A stretch of 64,000 bases of DNA from Nonomuraea gerenzanensis (GTDB lineage: Bacteria > Actinomycetota > Actinomycetes > Streptosporangiales > Streptosporangiaceae). Of this stretch, positions 24,016 to 32,044 are shown piece by piece. The position numbers and the translations under genes are program-made. Under the pieces are notes generated by a model. It did not search any database. It worked only from the letters and a program-made list of their open reading frames with translations, and was not told where the DNA came from. Each line of letters starts with the position of its first letter. Within the stretch, counting starts at the first letter, position 1. The stretch covers positions 8,494,001 through 8,558,000 of the forward strand of contig NZ_CP084058.1 of NCBI RefSeq assembly GCF_020215645.1, written 5' to 3'.

Positions 24016-25518
24016 TCAGAGTGACAGCACCTGACCGGCCGCCCGCAGCTCCTCCTGCAGCGCCGTCACGTCCACGTCCTGCACCGCCTTCCCGCTCCCC
24101 GCGGCCCGGGCGGCGGCCAGCCCGGCGGCGTGCCCGAGCATCTGGTACTGCACCTCCATCCGGATGGAGGAGAACGCCACGTGCGAGGCCGACACGCACA
24201 CCGGCACGAGGAGGTTCGCGCATTCCTCCCGCCGCGGCACGATCGCCCCGTACGGGATCGGGTACGGCGCCACCCCCACCGACAGGTACCCCTCGGTCAC
24301 CACCATGGGCACCGGGTCGGGATGCTCGTACACCTCCCGCCAGGTCCGCTGCACCTCACGGATGTCCAGGTGGTAGGACCCCATCGCGACCACGTCGGGC
24401 CGCACCCCTCCCCGCACCAGGTCGTGCTCGGTCAGATGCGTCTGCCCCAGCATCCGCCGCGCCTCGCGCACGTAGAGCTGGTGCGGCAGGTGCCCGGTGT
24501 CGGCGAACTCGTCGGCGGGCAGCCCCCACCGCGACAGCTCGGCCCGCACGGCGGCGGGCACCTCGGGGTCGTGGGAGAGGAAGTGGAGCAGGTCCTGGGC
24601 GTGGTGCAGGTGGTGCAGGCGGATGCGCTCGCGTTCGTCGGCGCCGGCGTCGGGGTAGGCCCAGGCCGAGCGGTCGAGCACGCTGAGCGAGAACGGCCCC
24701 AGCGAGTTGCCGTCGCACTTGCCGTGGGGCAGGTTCGGCTCCAGCCCGACCAGGCGTCCGGCCCGGGGCTCGACGCCCTGCTCGCGCCAGTGGCGGAAGA
24801 GCCGCCGCCCCAGCTCCCAGTGCTCCTCGTCGTAGCCGGGCCGCCGCTCGAACGGGATCCGGTCGGGCGCGGTGCTCATGCAGACGCGGTAGCCGTACGA
24901 CATCACGCCGCCGTCACCCGCGCCCACCTCGGCCATCGGCCCGTCGGCGACCTGCGGCAGCAGCGTGCCGTCAGCGCGGAACGGCGAGATCCACGGCGGG
25001 AAGTTGTGCATCCCGGGCACCACCTCGCGCCGCCCGGCGAACCTCTCCCCGTGCAGCGAGCGGTCCTCGCGGCCCACCCGGTACGACACCCCGGCGGCGG
25101 CCAGCAGGTCACCCTCGTAGCTCGCGTCCACGAAGACCCCCGCGGCGTGCTCCCCCACCGAGCCGATCCGGTCCCCGGAGGTGACCACCGCGCCCAGCGG
25201 CGCGTCGAACACCACCTCCACGCCCGCCCGGTCCAGCCAGGACAGGAAGATCTCCTCGGCGACATGCGGCTCGGGGCCCGCGTAGTGGCCGGGCGCCACC
25301 CCGTAGGCGTCGGCGACCGCCTGGCGGAACTCCGTGGCCATGCCGCCCAGCACGCGGGCGTCGCCGACGTCGGTGTAACCCAGCCCGCCGGAGGTCATGC
25401 CGCCGACGTGCCGGCCGGGTTCGAGCAGCACGGTGTCCAGGCCGCGCCGGGCGGCGGCCACCGCGGCGCACACGCCGGCCGAGGTCGCGCCGTACACGAC
25501 CACCTCGGCCTGCCTCAT
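24016..25518 (-). CDS. FAD-dependent oxidoreductase (FAD_oxidored type) in the glycan operon
   Basis: The 500-residue protein starts with a dinucleotide-binding fold (VVYGATSAGVCAAVAAARRG) and GRHVGGMTSGGLGYTD, typical of the FAD_oxidored family found in many carbohydrate loci. The FAD-binding region recurs at the C terminus (AFSSIRMEVQYQMLGHAAG). There is no signal sequence. The reaction is unknown; oxidation of a sugar hydroxyl is a reasonable inference from its place as last gene of an ABC/glycosidase operon. Its ATG overlaps the stop of the preceding glycosidase-like gene (ATGA). Confidence 0.85.
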   Translation of the reverse strand: MRQAEVVVYGATSAGVCAAVAAARRGLDTVLLEPGRHVGGMTSGGLGYTDVGDARVLGGMATEFRQAVADAYGVAPGHYAGPEPHVAEEIFLSWLDRAGVEVVFDAPLGAVVTSGDRIGSVGEHAAGVFVDASYEGDLLAAAGVSYRVGREDRSLHGERFAGRREVVPGMHNFPPWISPFRADGTLLPQVADGPMAEVGAGDGGVMSYGYRVCMSTAPDRIPFERRPGYDEEHWELGRRLFRHWREQGVEPRAGRLVGLEPNLPHGKCDGNSLGPFSLSVLDRSAWAYPDAGADERERIRLHHLHHAQDLLHFLSHDPEVPAAVRAELSRWGLPADEFADTGHLPHQLYVREARRMLGQTHLTEHDLVRGGVRPDVVAMGSYHLDIREVQRTWREVYEHPDPVPMVVTEGYLSVGVAPYPIPYGAIVPRREECANLLVPVCVSASHVAFSSIRMEVQYQMLGHAAGLAAARAAGSGKAVQDVDVTALQEELRAAGQVLSL

Positions 25519-27224
25519 CGCAGCCCCCACCAGGCCGCGATCTGCTCCAGGTCCGCGCCGCCGATCGGCTCGCCGGTGTTGTCGATGCGCTCGACGTAGT
25601 ACAGGGCGGGCACCCCCAGCTCGGGCTGGGCCCGGGCGTAGGCGAGCCAGTCCGCCTTGCTGGGCATCGGCCACTGGTCGGTGTCGATCAGGTGGTGCGG
25701 CAGGGCGTGGGTGGCCACCGCGTGGCGGTAGCGGAGCTGGTCCACGGCGGGCACGAGGTCGCCGCGGGCGTCGTACTCCAGCACGTCGTTGAGCCTGATC
25801 ATGTCGCTGACGTCGGCGAAGGCCGGGTGCGGGGTGTGGGTGATCATGAGGGCGTCGGGTTTGACCTGCTTGGCGGCGTCGTACATGGTGGCGAGCAGCT
25901 CGTGCAGGAGGGCGATGCCCCAGGTCGAGCCGTACGTCTTCAGGTGCGAGCCGCTGGGGGACCACTGCGTGAAGTCGATCTTGAAGCCGTCGGCGCCGAG
26001 GTCGCCCAGCAGCCGCCGCATGATGGCCCGCACGCGCAGCCGGTAGGCGGGGTTCGACGGGTCGGCGGCCACGGGGCGGCCGCCGGCGTCCGTCACGCAC
26101 TCCTCGGGCGGCAGCCCGTCGGCCGACCAGGCGCGCCACCACAGCAGCACGCGCTGGCCGCGCGCGTGCCGGTCGGCGATCCACTCGCGCAGCCCCGGCC
26201 ACTTGGCCTCGTCGGGCTCGCAGTCGCCGTAGGTGAGCTGCCAGCGGTCGTCGATGACGATCGTGCCGGGCACGATGCCGTGCTCCTCCAGCGTGCCCAG
26301 CCACTCGTCGTACAGCTCGCGCCGCGACAGCTCCACCGGGGAGCCGCCGTCGGCCCTGGCACACTGGGCGCCCCAGCCGCAGAAGATCGGCCGGCTCCAC
26401 CAGCCGGCCGGCTCGGGGACCCGCGACGGGGCCAGGCCGTGCTCGACGAGGTCGGCGCGGTGCTGAGTGATCGCCTCCCAGGGCGAGGAGGCGACGCGGA
26501 ACACCACGGCGGGCGAGGTCCACGAGCCGCGCACCTCGGTGTGGCACTCGTAGTCGAAGCGCAGCAGCGCGCCGCCGTCCAGCGGCTCGTACGTCAGCTC
26601 GGTGAAGGTCAGGTCGGCGATCCCGGCGCGCACCGACGCGCTCAGCCAGTCGCCGTCCGGGACGGCGGTGGCGCCGTCCGGCTCGGCCTTGCAGAAGGCC
26701 AGCACCAGCGGCGGCGGGGAGAAGACGGCGTGCAGCCGGCCGGGCGAGGCGTCGCCGACGACGGTCAGCGCGACCGGCGCGGACACCGGCCGCACCACCC
26801 GCACGGGGTGCGCGGGCGTGGGGCTGAAGACGCCGCGCGCGTGCACTGCGGAGCGGAACGTGCCGGCGGCGCGGGTGTTGAGCACGGCCCTGCCGCCCAT
26901 CAGCGTCACGTCACCGAGCACGCCGTCGCCCTCGACCCGCACCTCCAGCGCGATCGTCTCGGGGGTGCAGGTCAGGCGGACCGTCTTGGCCTGCCACTCG
27001 GTGGTGCGCTGCGGGAAGTCGAAGATCGCCACGTCGCCGCGCTCGACGAGCACGGGCGGCAGCGTCTCGTACGTCTCGTCACGCCCGCCCCTGGTGTTCA
27101 CCGAGGCCAGCAGGTTGAGCGTCATCCAGCCGACCAGCTCGGCGCTGGGGTCGGTGCGCGAGACGGTCAGATGGTAGTGGCCGCTGTCCAGGTGGTAGGC
27201 CGTGTCAGTGGTGGTGATCCGCAT
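25515..27224 (-). CDS. TIM-barrel glycoside hydrolase, clan-D-like (alpha-galactosidase/GH31-36 type)
   Basis: The 569-residue protein has an N-terminal beta-sandwich (about residues 1-270) and a TIM barrel with IVIDDRWQ near 325 and DGFKIDF near 416; the latter aspartate is the expected nucleophile by analogy with GH31/GH36 enzymes. An acid/base candidate is in LNDVLEYDARGD. There is no signal peptide. The specificity cannot be read and the family assignment is only to clan level. It follows GH1 with a 3-bp gap and is translationally coupled to the FAD oxidoreductase, which suggests sequential action. Confidence 0.8.
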   Translation of the reverse strand: MRITTTDTAYHLDSGHYHLTVSRTDPSAELVGWMTLNLLASVNTRGGRDETYETLPPVLVERGDVAIFDFPQRTTEWQAKTVRLTCTPETIALEVRVEGDGVLGDVTLMGGRAVLNTRAAGTFRSAVHARGVFSPTPAHPVRVVRPVSAPVALTVVGDASPGRLHAVFSPPPLVLAFCKAEPDGATAVPDGDWLSASVRAGIADLTFTELTYEPLDGGALLRFDYECHTEVRGSWTSPAVVFRVASSPWEAITQHRADLVEHGLAPSRVPEPAGWWSRPIFCGWGAQCARADGGSPVELSRRELYDEWLGTLEEHGIVPGTIVIDDRWQLTYGDCEPDEAKWPGLREWIADRHARGQRVLLWWRAWSADGLPPEECVTDAGGRPVAADPSNPAYRLRVRAIMRRLLGDLGADGFKIDFTQWSPSGSHLKTYGSTWGIALLHELLATMYDAAKQVKPDALMITHTPHPAFADVSDMIRLNDVLEYDARGDLVPAVDQLRYRHAVATHALPHHLIDTDQWPMPSKADWLAYARAQPELGVPALYYVERIDNTGEPIGGADLEQIAAWWGLR

Positions 27225-27227
27225 GGG

Positions 27228-28574
27228 TTAGCCGTAAGCCTCGATCCTGGGCAGGGCGGGGGCCGTGCCGCCCCCGGCGATGAGCCGGGCGTAGTAGCGC
27301 CCGGAGTCCTTGACGGTGCGGGCTCCGGTGGCGTAGTCGACGTGGACGAGCCCGAACCTGGGCCGGTAGCCCAGCGCCCACTCGAAGTTGTCCATGAGCG
27401 ACCAGTGCAGGTAGCCGCGCACGTCGGCGCCCGCGTCGAGAGCCTCTTGCACAGCCGCCACGTGGTCGCGCAGGTAGGCGATCCTGCGGGTGTCGTGCAC
27501 CCGGCCGTCGTGGGCGGGCGTGTCGCCGAAGACGCCGCCGTTCTCGGTGATCATCAGCGGGGTGCCGGGGAAGCGCCCGCTCAGCCCGGCGAGCAGGTCG
27601 CGCAGCGCGCCGGGGTTGATCTCCCAGCCCTCGTCGGTCCTGGCCACGTCGCCGCTGGGGCCGACCACCTTCCAGGGGAACGGGTCCGGCGGCGCGGCGG
27701 CCATGACCCGGCGCGTGTAGTAGTTGACGCCGAGGAAGTCACTGCGCCCGCCGATCGCGGCCTCGTCGCCGTCCTGGATGAAGTCCAGGCCGTGGCCGAG
27801 CGCCCGTTCCCAGTGTTCGCGCATGTCGGCGGGGTAGCCGTCGCCGAGCAGCGGGTCGAGGTACCAGCGGTTGACGTAGCCGTCGGAGCCCCGGGCCGCC
27901 GCCCGGTCGGCCTGGCTGCCGGTGGCCGGGTCGCAGGGGAACAGGCTCAGCGCGCACCCGGCCCTGGTGCCGGCGTGCGCGTGCAGCACGTCGGCCGCCG
28001 CGCCGTGGCCGAGCAGCACGTGGTGCCCGGCCTTGACGGCGGTGCCCAGGTCGGCGACGCCGGGGGCGTGCAGGCCGAGCTGGTAGCCGAGCAATGCGAT
28101 GATCCACGGCTCGTTCTGGGTGATCCACCAGGTCACACGGTCGGCCAGCCGGTCGGCCACCGCCTGGGCGTAGGCGGTGAAAGCGTTTACGGACGAGCGC
28201 TCGGCCCAGGTCAGGCTCGACGGCATGTCCCAGTGGTTGAGTGTGAGCACCGGCTCGACGCCGGCCTCCAGCAGCGCGTCGGTGAAACGCTCGTAGTGGT
28301 CGAGCGCCTCGGGGTCGGCGTGCGCGCCGTCCGGCATCACCCGCGACCAGCCGGTCGAGAAGCGGTAGGCGCTCAGCCCCAGCTCCTTGACCAGCTCCAC
28401 GTCCTCGCGCCAGCGCAGGAACGAGTCGCAGGCCCGCGAGCCGTCGCCGCCGCCCTCGACGGCGCCGGGACGGCGGCAGAACACCTCCCACACCGACTCG
28501 CCGCGGCCGTGGTGCCCCTCGATCTGGTACGCGGAGGTGCCCGCGCCCCACAGGAACCCGTCGGGGAAGCTCAT
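27228..28574 (-). CDS. GH1 family beta-glycosidase
   Basis: The 448-residue protein is a full-length GH1 enzyme: FLWGAGTSAYQIEG at the start, acid/base Glu in TQNEPWI near residue 154, and nucleophile Glu in ITENGG near residue 344, then HWSLMDNFEWALGY. It hydrolyses beta-glucosides, galactosides or mannosides. Cytoplasmic. It overlaps permease 2 by ATGA (start 28574). With GH38 and GH84 in the same regulon a beta-mannosidase role is possible but not shown. Confidence 0.93.
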   Translation of the reverse strand: MSFPDGFLWGAGTSAYQIEGHHGRGESVWEVFCRRPGAVEGGGDGSRACDSFLRWREDVELVKELGLSAYRFSTGWSRVMPDGAHADPEALDHYERFTDALLEAGVEPVLTLNHWDMPSSLTWAERSSVNAFTAYAQAVADRLADRVTWWITQNEPWIIALLGYQLGLHAPGVADLGTAVKAGHHVLLGHGAAADVLHAHAGTRAGCALSLFPCDPATGSQADRAAARGSDGYVNRWYLDPLLGDGYPADMREHWERALGHGLDFIQDGDEAAIGGRSDFLGVNYYTRRVMAAAPPDPFPWKVVGPSGDVARTDEGWEINPGALRDLLAGLSGRFPGTPLMITENGGVFGDTPAHDGRVHDTRRIAYLRDHVAAVQEALDAGADVRGYLHWSLMDNFEWALGYRPRFGLVHVDYATGARTVKDSGRYYARLIAGGGTAPALPRIEAYG

Positions 28575-29398
28575 CCCTTGCTCCCGGTCGTGGCGATGCC
28601 CTTGACGAAGTGCTTCTGGCCGAGGAAGAACAGGATGATCATCGGGATCGTGGTGATCACGCTCGCCGTCATGACGATCTCCCAGTGCCACTCGCCGCCG
28701 AACCCGAACTGGTCGAGCAGCGCCTTCAGCCCGCGCGGCACGGTGAACATGCTGGAGTCCCGCAGGTAGATGAGGGGCCGCATGAGGTCCGTCCACGCCG
28801 CCTGGAACTCGAACAGCAGCGTCACCACGACCGCCGGCTTGCACAGCGGCAGGGCCATCCTGGTGAAGATCGTCCAGTTGTTCGCACCGTCGATCTTCGC
28901 CGCCTCGAACGGCTCGCGCGGCAGGCCCATGAAGAACTGCCGCAGCAGGAAGATGTAGAACGCGCTGCCGAACAGGTTCTGCGCCCACAGCGGGGTCAGG
29001 GTGCCGACCATGCCCAAGGAGTTCCAGATCAGGAACACCGGCACCATGGTGACCGCGCCCGGCAGCATCATCGTGGCCAGCAGCAGGCCGAACAGCGCGT
29101 TCCTGCCGGGGAAGCGGAAGTAGGCGAAGCCCCACGCCACCATCGCGCTGGTGATCGTCACGGCCGTCGCGGCCAGCACCGTCACCAGCAGCGTGTTGAA
29201 CATCCACAGCGCCAGCGGCGCCTCCTGCCACACCTGGATGTAGTTGTCGAAGGTGAACGTCTCGGGCAGGATCCGGTGGTCGAACACCTCGCTGCGCGGC
29301 TTGAAGGAGGCGCTGAGCAGCCAGATGAACGGGTAGATGAACGCGACGGCGAACGCGCTCAGCGCCGCCCAGATCAGGATCTTGCGCAGGCGCCTCAC
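28571..29398 (-). CDS. Sugar ABC transporter permease (MalG-type), system 1
   Basis: The 275-residue inner-membrane permease has about six TM helices and the EAA loop as EAAKIDGANNWTIFTRMALP. GTG 29398 overlaps the preceding permease stop as GTGA. No ATPase gene is present; actinomycetes commonly use a shared MsiK-type ATPase encoded elsewhere. Confidence 0.92.
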   Translation of the reverse strand: MRRLRKILIWAALSAFAVAFIYPFIWLLSASFKPRSEVFDHRILPETFTFDNYIQVWQEAPLALWMFNTLLVTVLAATAVTITSAMVAWGFAYFRFPGRNALFGLLLATMMLPGAVTMVPVFLIWNSLGMVGTLTPLWAQNLFGSAFYIFLLRQFFMGLPREPFEAAKIDGANNWTIFTRMALPLCKPAVVVTLLFEFQAAWTDLMRPLIYLRDSSMFTVPRGLKALLDQFGFGGEWHWEIVMTASVITTIPMIILFFLGQKHFVKGIATTGSKG

Positions 29399-30315
29399 GG
29401 GTTGCCCCCTTCGTAGTGCACGAACCGCCTGGTGACCAGGAACTGCACACCGGTGATCGCCATGATCACGATGAACAGCAGCCAGGCCAGCGCGGAGGCG
29501 TACCCCATGTGCAGGAACTCGAAGGCCTGCTGGAACAGGTAGATCGCGTAGAACAGGGCGGCGTCGTTGCTGTAGGTGGTGTTGCCCGCGCCGAAGAAGG
29601 CGGTGTACGCCTCGGTGAAGGACTGTAGGGCGTTGATGCTGTCCACGATGAACAGGAAGAACAGCGTGGGACTGATCATCGGCACGGTGATCCGCAACGT
29701 GCGCCGCCACCAGCCGGCCCCGTCCACCAGGGCGGAGTCGTACAGCTCCTGGGGGACGCCGCGCAGCGCCGCCAGAATGATGACCACCGACGCGCCGACC
29801 GTCCACAGGCTCATCAGCACCAGGCCCGGCTTGATCCAGGCCGGGTCGGTGGTCCAGGCGGGGCCGTCGATGCCGAAGATGCCGAGGAAGCCGTTGATCA
29901 GGCCGTTCTGGCCGTTGAACAGCATCAGCAGCAGGATGCCGACCGCGACGGGCGGCGTCATCTTGGGCAGGAAGAAGGCCGTGCGGAAGAAGCCGGTGGC
30001 CCGGGTGGCGCTGTTGAGCAGCAGCGCCAGGCCGAGGGAGACGACGAGCTGGATGGGCACGGACATCACGGTGAACAGGAACGTGTTGCGCAGCGCCAGC
30101 CCGACCTTCGGATCCTCGAAGAGGGTCACGTAGTTGTCGAAGCCGATGAACGACGGGTCGTTGATCACGTCGTAGTCGGTCAGCGACAGGTAGGCGCTGT
30201 TGATCACGGGCCAGGCGGTGAAGATCAGGAAACCGATGATCCAGGGGCTGATGAACAGCAGCGCGGCCCTGGTCTCGATGAAGCGCATGGTTCTCATGCG
30301 CGGTGCTCGGGCCAT
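29395..30315 (-). CDS. Sugar ABC transporter permease (MalF-type), system 1
   Basis: The 306-residue permease has six TM segments and the EAA-like loop ELYDSALVDGAGWWRRTLRITVP. It forms the membrane channel with the MalG-type partner. The ATG at 30315 lies one base past the binding-protein stop (TGAGATG); ATG 30297 is an alternative start. Confidence 0.92.
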   Translation of the reverse strand: MARAPRMRTMRFIETRAALLFISPWIIGFLIFTAWPVINSAYLSLTDYDVINDPSFIGFDNYVTLFEDPKVGLALRNTFLFTVMSVPIQLVVSLGLALLLNSATRATGFFRTAFFLPKMTPPVAVGILLLMLFNGQNGLINGFLGIFGIDGPAWTTDPAWIKPGLVLMSLWTVGASVVIILAALRGVPQELYDSALVDGAGWWRRTLRITVPMISPTLFFLFIVDSINALQSFTEAYTAFFGAGNTTYSNDAALFYAIYLFQQAFEFLHMGYASALAWLLFIVIMAITGVQFLVTRRFVHYEGGNP

Positions 30316-30316
30316 C

Positions 30317-31708
30317 TCAGTTCGTACGCTTCGTCCAGTCGGCCCATGCCTTGTCGAGTGCCGCCTGGGCGTCCTGCTGGGCCTTGTCGAGCGCGGCCTG
30401 CGGCTCGTCCTGGCCGTTGAGCACCCGGTTCACCGCGCCCTGCCAGGCGTCCTTGAACTCCTTGTCGGCCGGGTTGGCCGGCAGGCTGAAGGTGTTCTGG
30501 TTGGCCTCGTAGACGGCCTTGACGCCGGAGTCCCAGGGCTCGCCGCCGGAGGTGAGCATCTTCTGGATCTCCTCGTCGGCCTTGACGTTGCCGGTGAGGA
30601 TGCCGGTGAACGGCTTGCCGTCGGCCTTGCGCTTGTCCACGCGGGCCTGGGCGGCGGCCTTCCACGACTCCACCAGCGTCATCGTCTTGGCGAAGCGGCA
30701 GGCGGCGCCGGGGTTCTTGGAGCCCTTGGGGATGGCCCACGACGAGCCGGAGGAGTAGGCCAGCGGCTTGCCCTCCGGGGTGCGGAAGGTGTCGAAGGCC
30801 ATGGGGGCCTTGGGCGAGACGTCGTTGAGCACGTTGACGTACCACTGCTCCATCGGCATGGCGCCCAGCGCGTCCTCGGCGAACTGGTTGCCCTTGCCGA
30901 AGAAGTCGGCCGAGTCGCGCACGGCCTTGACCTTGGCGAAGCCGCCCTGCGCGTCGTAGACGGCGACCGCGAACTGCAGCGCCTTGACCACCTCGGGGCT
31001 GTTGAGCTGGGCGGTCTTCCCGTCGGCCGACAGCAGGTCGGCGCCGAGGGACTTGGCCCACAGCGGCAGGAACTCCGGCAGCTTGCTGTCGAAGCCGATC
31101 ACCTGGAGCTTGCCGCCGGGCGCCTTGACCAGCTTCTTGGTCGCCGCGGTGACCTTGTCCCAGTCGGAGCCGTTGACGTCCTCGATCGTCAGGCCGGCCT
31201 GCTTGAGCAGGTCGGCGTTGGCCATGGTGATCTGGACCTGGTTGAACTCGGGGATCGCGTAGACCTCGTTGCCGAACGTCACCTGGCTGAGCGCGTTCTT
31301 GTTGTACATCGAGGTGTCGATCTGCTCCCCCTGGACGCACGACGTGAGGGGGATGATCGCGCCCCGCGAGGCGAAGGTGCCGATCTGGTCGCGGTTGGCG
31401 TAGATGATGTCCGGCGGGTCGCCGGCCGCCACCGCCGACAGGAACTGCTGGATGTCGAGGTCGCCCTCGATCAGCTTCACGTCCGCGCCCTTGAGCGACT
31501 TCTTGGCCAACTCGACGCGGGTCTCGCCGATCTCGTCGGTGGCGCCGAAGCCCATGACCGAGATGGTGCCCTGGTAGGAGGCGCCGGGGTTGAACTGGCC
31601 TGCCGACGGCGCGGGGGCCGCGGCGCCACCGGTGCCCTTGGCACACGAGGTGAGCGCGAGCGCGAGCGACAGCGACAGGACGGACCAGCGGACGAGCGGG
31701 GTTCTCAT
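30317..31708 (-). CDS. Sugar ABC transporter substrate-binding lipoprotein, system 1
   Basis: The 463-residue protein has a lipoprotein signal (MRTPLVRWSVLSLSLALALTSC, lipobox Cys22) and a type-I extracellular solute-binding fold of cluster B (DIQQFLSAVAAGDPPDIIY; SGSSWAIPKGSKNPG). It captures the oligosaccharide outside the membrane. The C terminus is a Lys/Gln/Ala-rich helix with DKAQQDAQAALDKAW repeats. ATG 31708 has GGAGG about 11 bp upstream. It is the first gene of the six-gene operon. Confidence 0.93.
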   Translation of the reverse strand: MRTPLVRWSVLSLSLALALTSCAKGTGGAAAPAPSAGQFNPGASYQGTISVMGFGATDEIGETRVELAKKSLKGADVKLIEGDLDIQQFLSAVAAGDPPDIIYANRDQIGTFASRGAIIPLTSCVQGEQIDTSMYNKNALSQVTFGNEVYAIPEFNQVQITMANADLLKQAGLTIEDVNGSDWDKVTAATKKLVKAPGGKLQVIGFDSKLPEFLPLWAKSLGADLLSADGKTAQLNSPEVVKALQFAVAVYDAQGGFAKVKAVRDSADFFGKGNQFAEDALGAMPMEQWYVNVLNDVSPKAPMAFDTFRTPEGKPLAYSSGSSWAIPKGSKNPGAACRFAKTMTLVESWKAAAQARVDKRKADGKPFTGILTGNVKADEEIQKMLTSGGEPWDSGVKAVYEANQNTFSLPANPADKEFKDAWQGAVNRVLNGQDEPQAALDKAQQDAQAALDKAWADWTKRTN

Positions 31709-31781
31709 TGGGGGTTTCGCCTCCACACTGAACAAGCGGGGCATCAGGCATGCTGATGACGGCCACGTGGCGCCAGGCCAG

Positions 31782-31799
31782 TGTGGCAACGTTCACACA
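31782..31799. promoter_or_regulatory. LacI-type operator of ABC operon 1
   Basis: TGTGGCAACGTTCACACA matches TGTGNNAACGTTNNCACA at all 14 defined positions and starts at the predicted transcription start. This is the best copy of three in the region. Confidence 0.8.
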
Positions 31800-31805
31800 T
31801 CTGAG

Positions 31806-31835
31806 AACGTACCCATACCGCTGAAATCCCGTCAA
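31806..31835 (-). promoter_or_regulatory. Promoter of ABC operon 1
   Basis: Minus-strand TTGACG (31830-31835) and TACGTT (31806-31811) are spaced 18 bp. The start would be near 31799, the first base of the operator. The gap 31709-32044 therefore holds this promoter, the operator and the symporter terminator; no gene is seen in it. Confidence 0.7.
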
Positions 31836-31953
31836 CCACTCACTTCACTGCGTTTCTGTCCTGTTAACAAGTCCAGCGGTGTGGGACGCCGCACTGGGAC
31901 GCCGCACTGGACGCCCGCACCTCCTGCCCCGCCGGGGATCGCGTACACGCGAG

Positions 31954-31983
31954 AGGGCCCGGCCGTTGACACGGCCGGGCCCT
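31954..31983. terminator. Terminator hairpin after the symporter gene
   Basis: AGGGCCCGGCCG (31954-31965) pairs perfectly with 31972-31983 around the loop TTGACA. It lies downstream of the minus-strand symporter gene and insulates it from ABC operon 1. A second GC-rich repeat (GGGCGCCCC, twice) follows at 31996-32024. Confidence 0.85.
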
Positions 31984-32044
31984 CAGGGGACAGGGCGCCC
32001 CGGGGCAGGGGGGTCGGGCGCCCCGTATATGGATGGAGCAGGCG

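Noticed and set aside
25692..28769. A 1025-codon plus-strand open frame
   Set aside because: It lies opposite the GH1 and clan-D-like genes and consists of low-complexity Arg/Gly/Val/His sequence, the usual shadow of a GC-rich gene.
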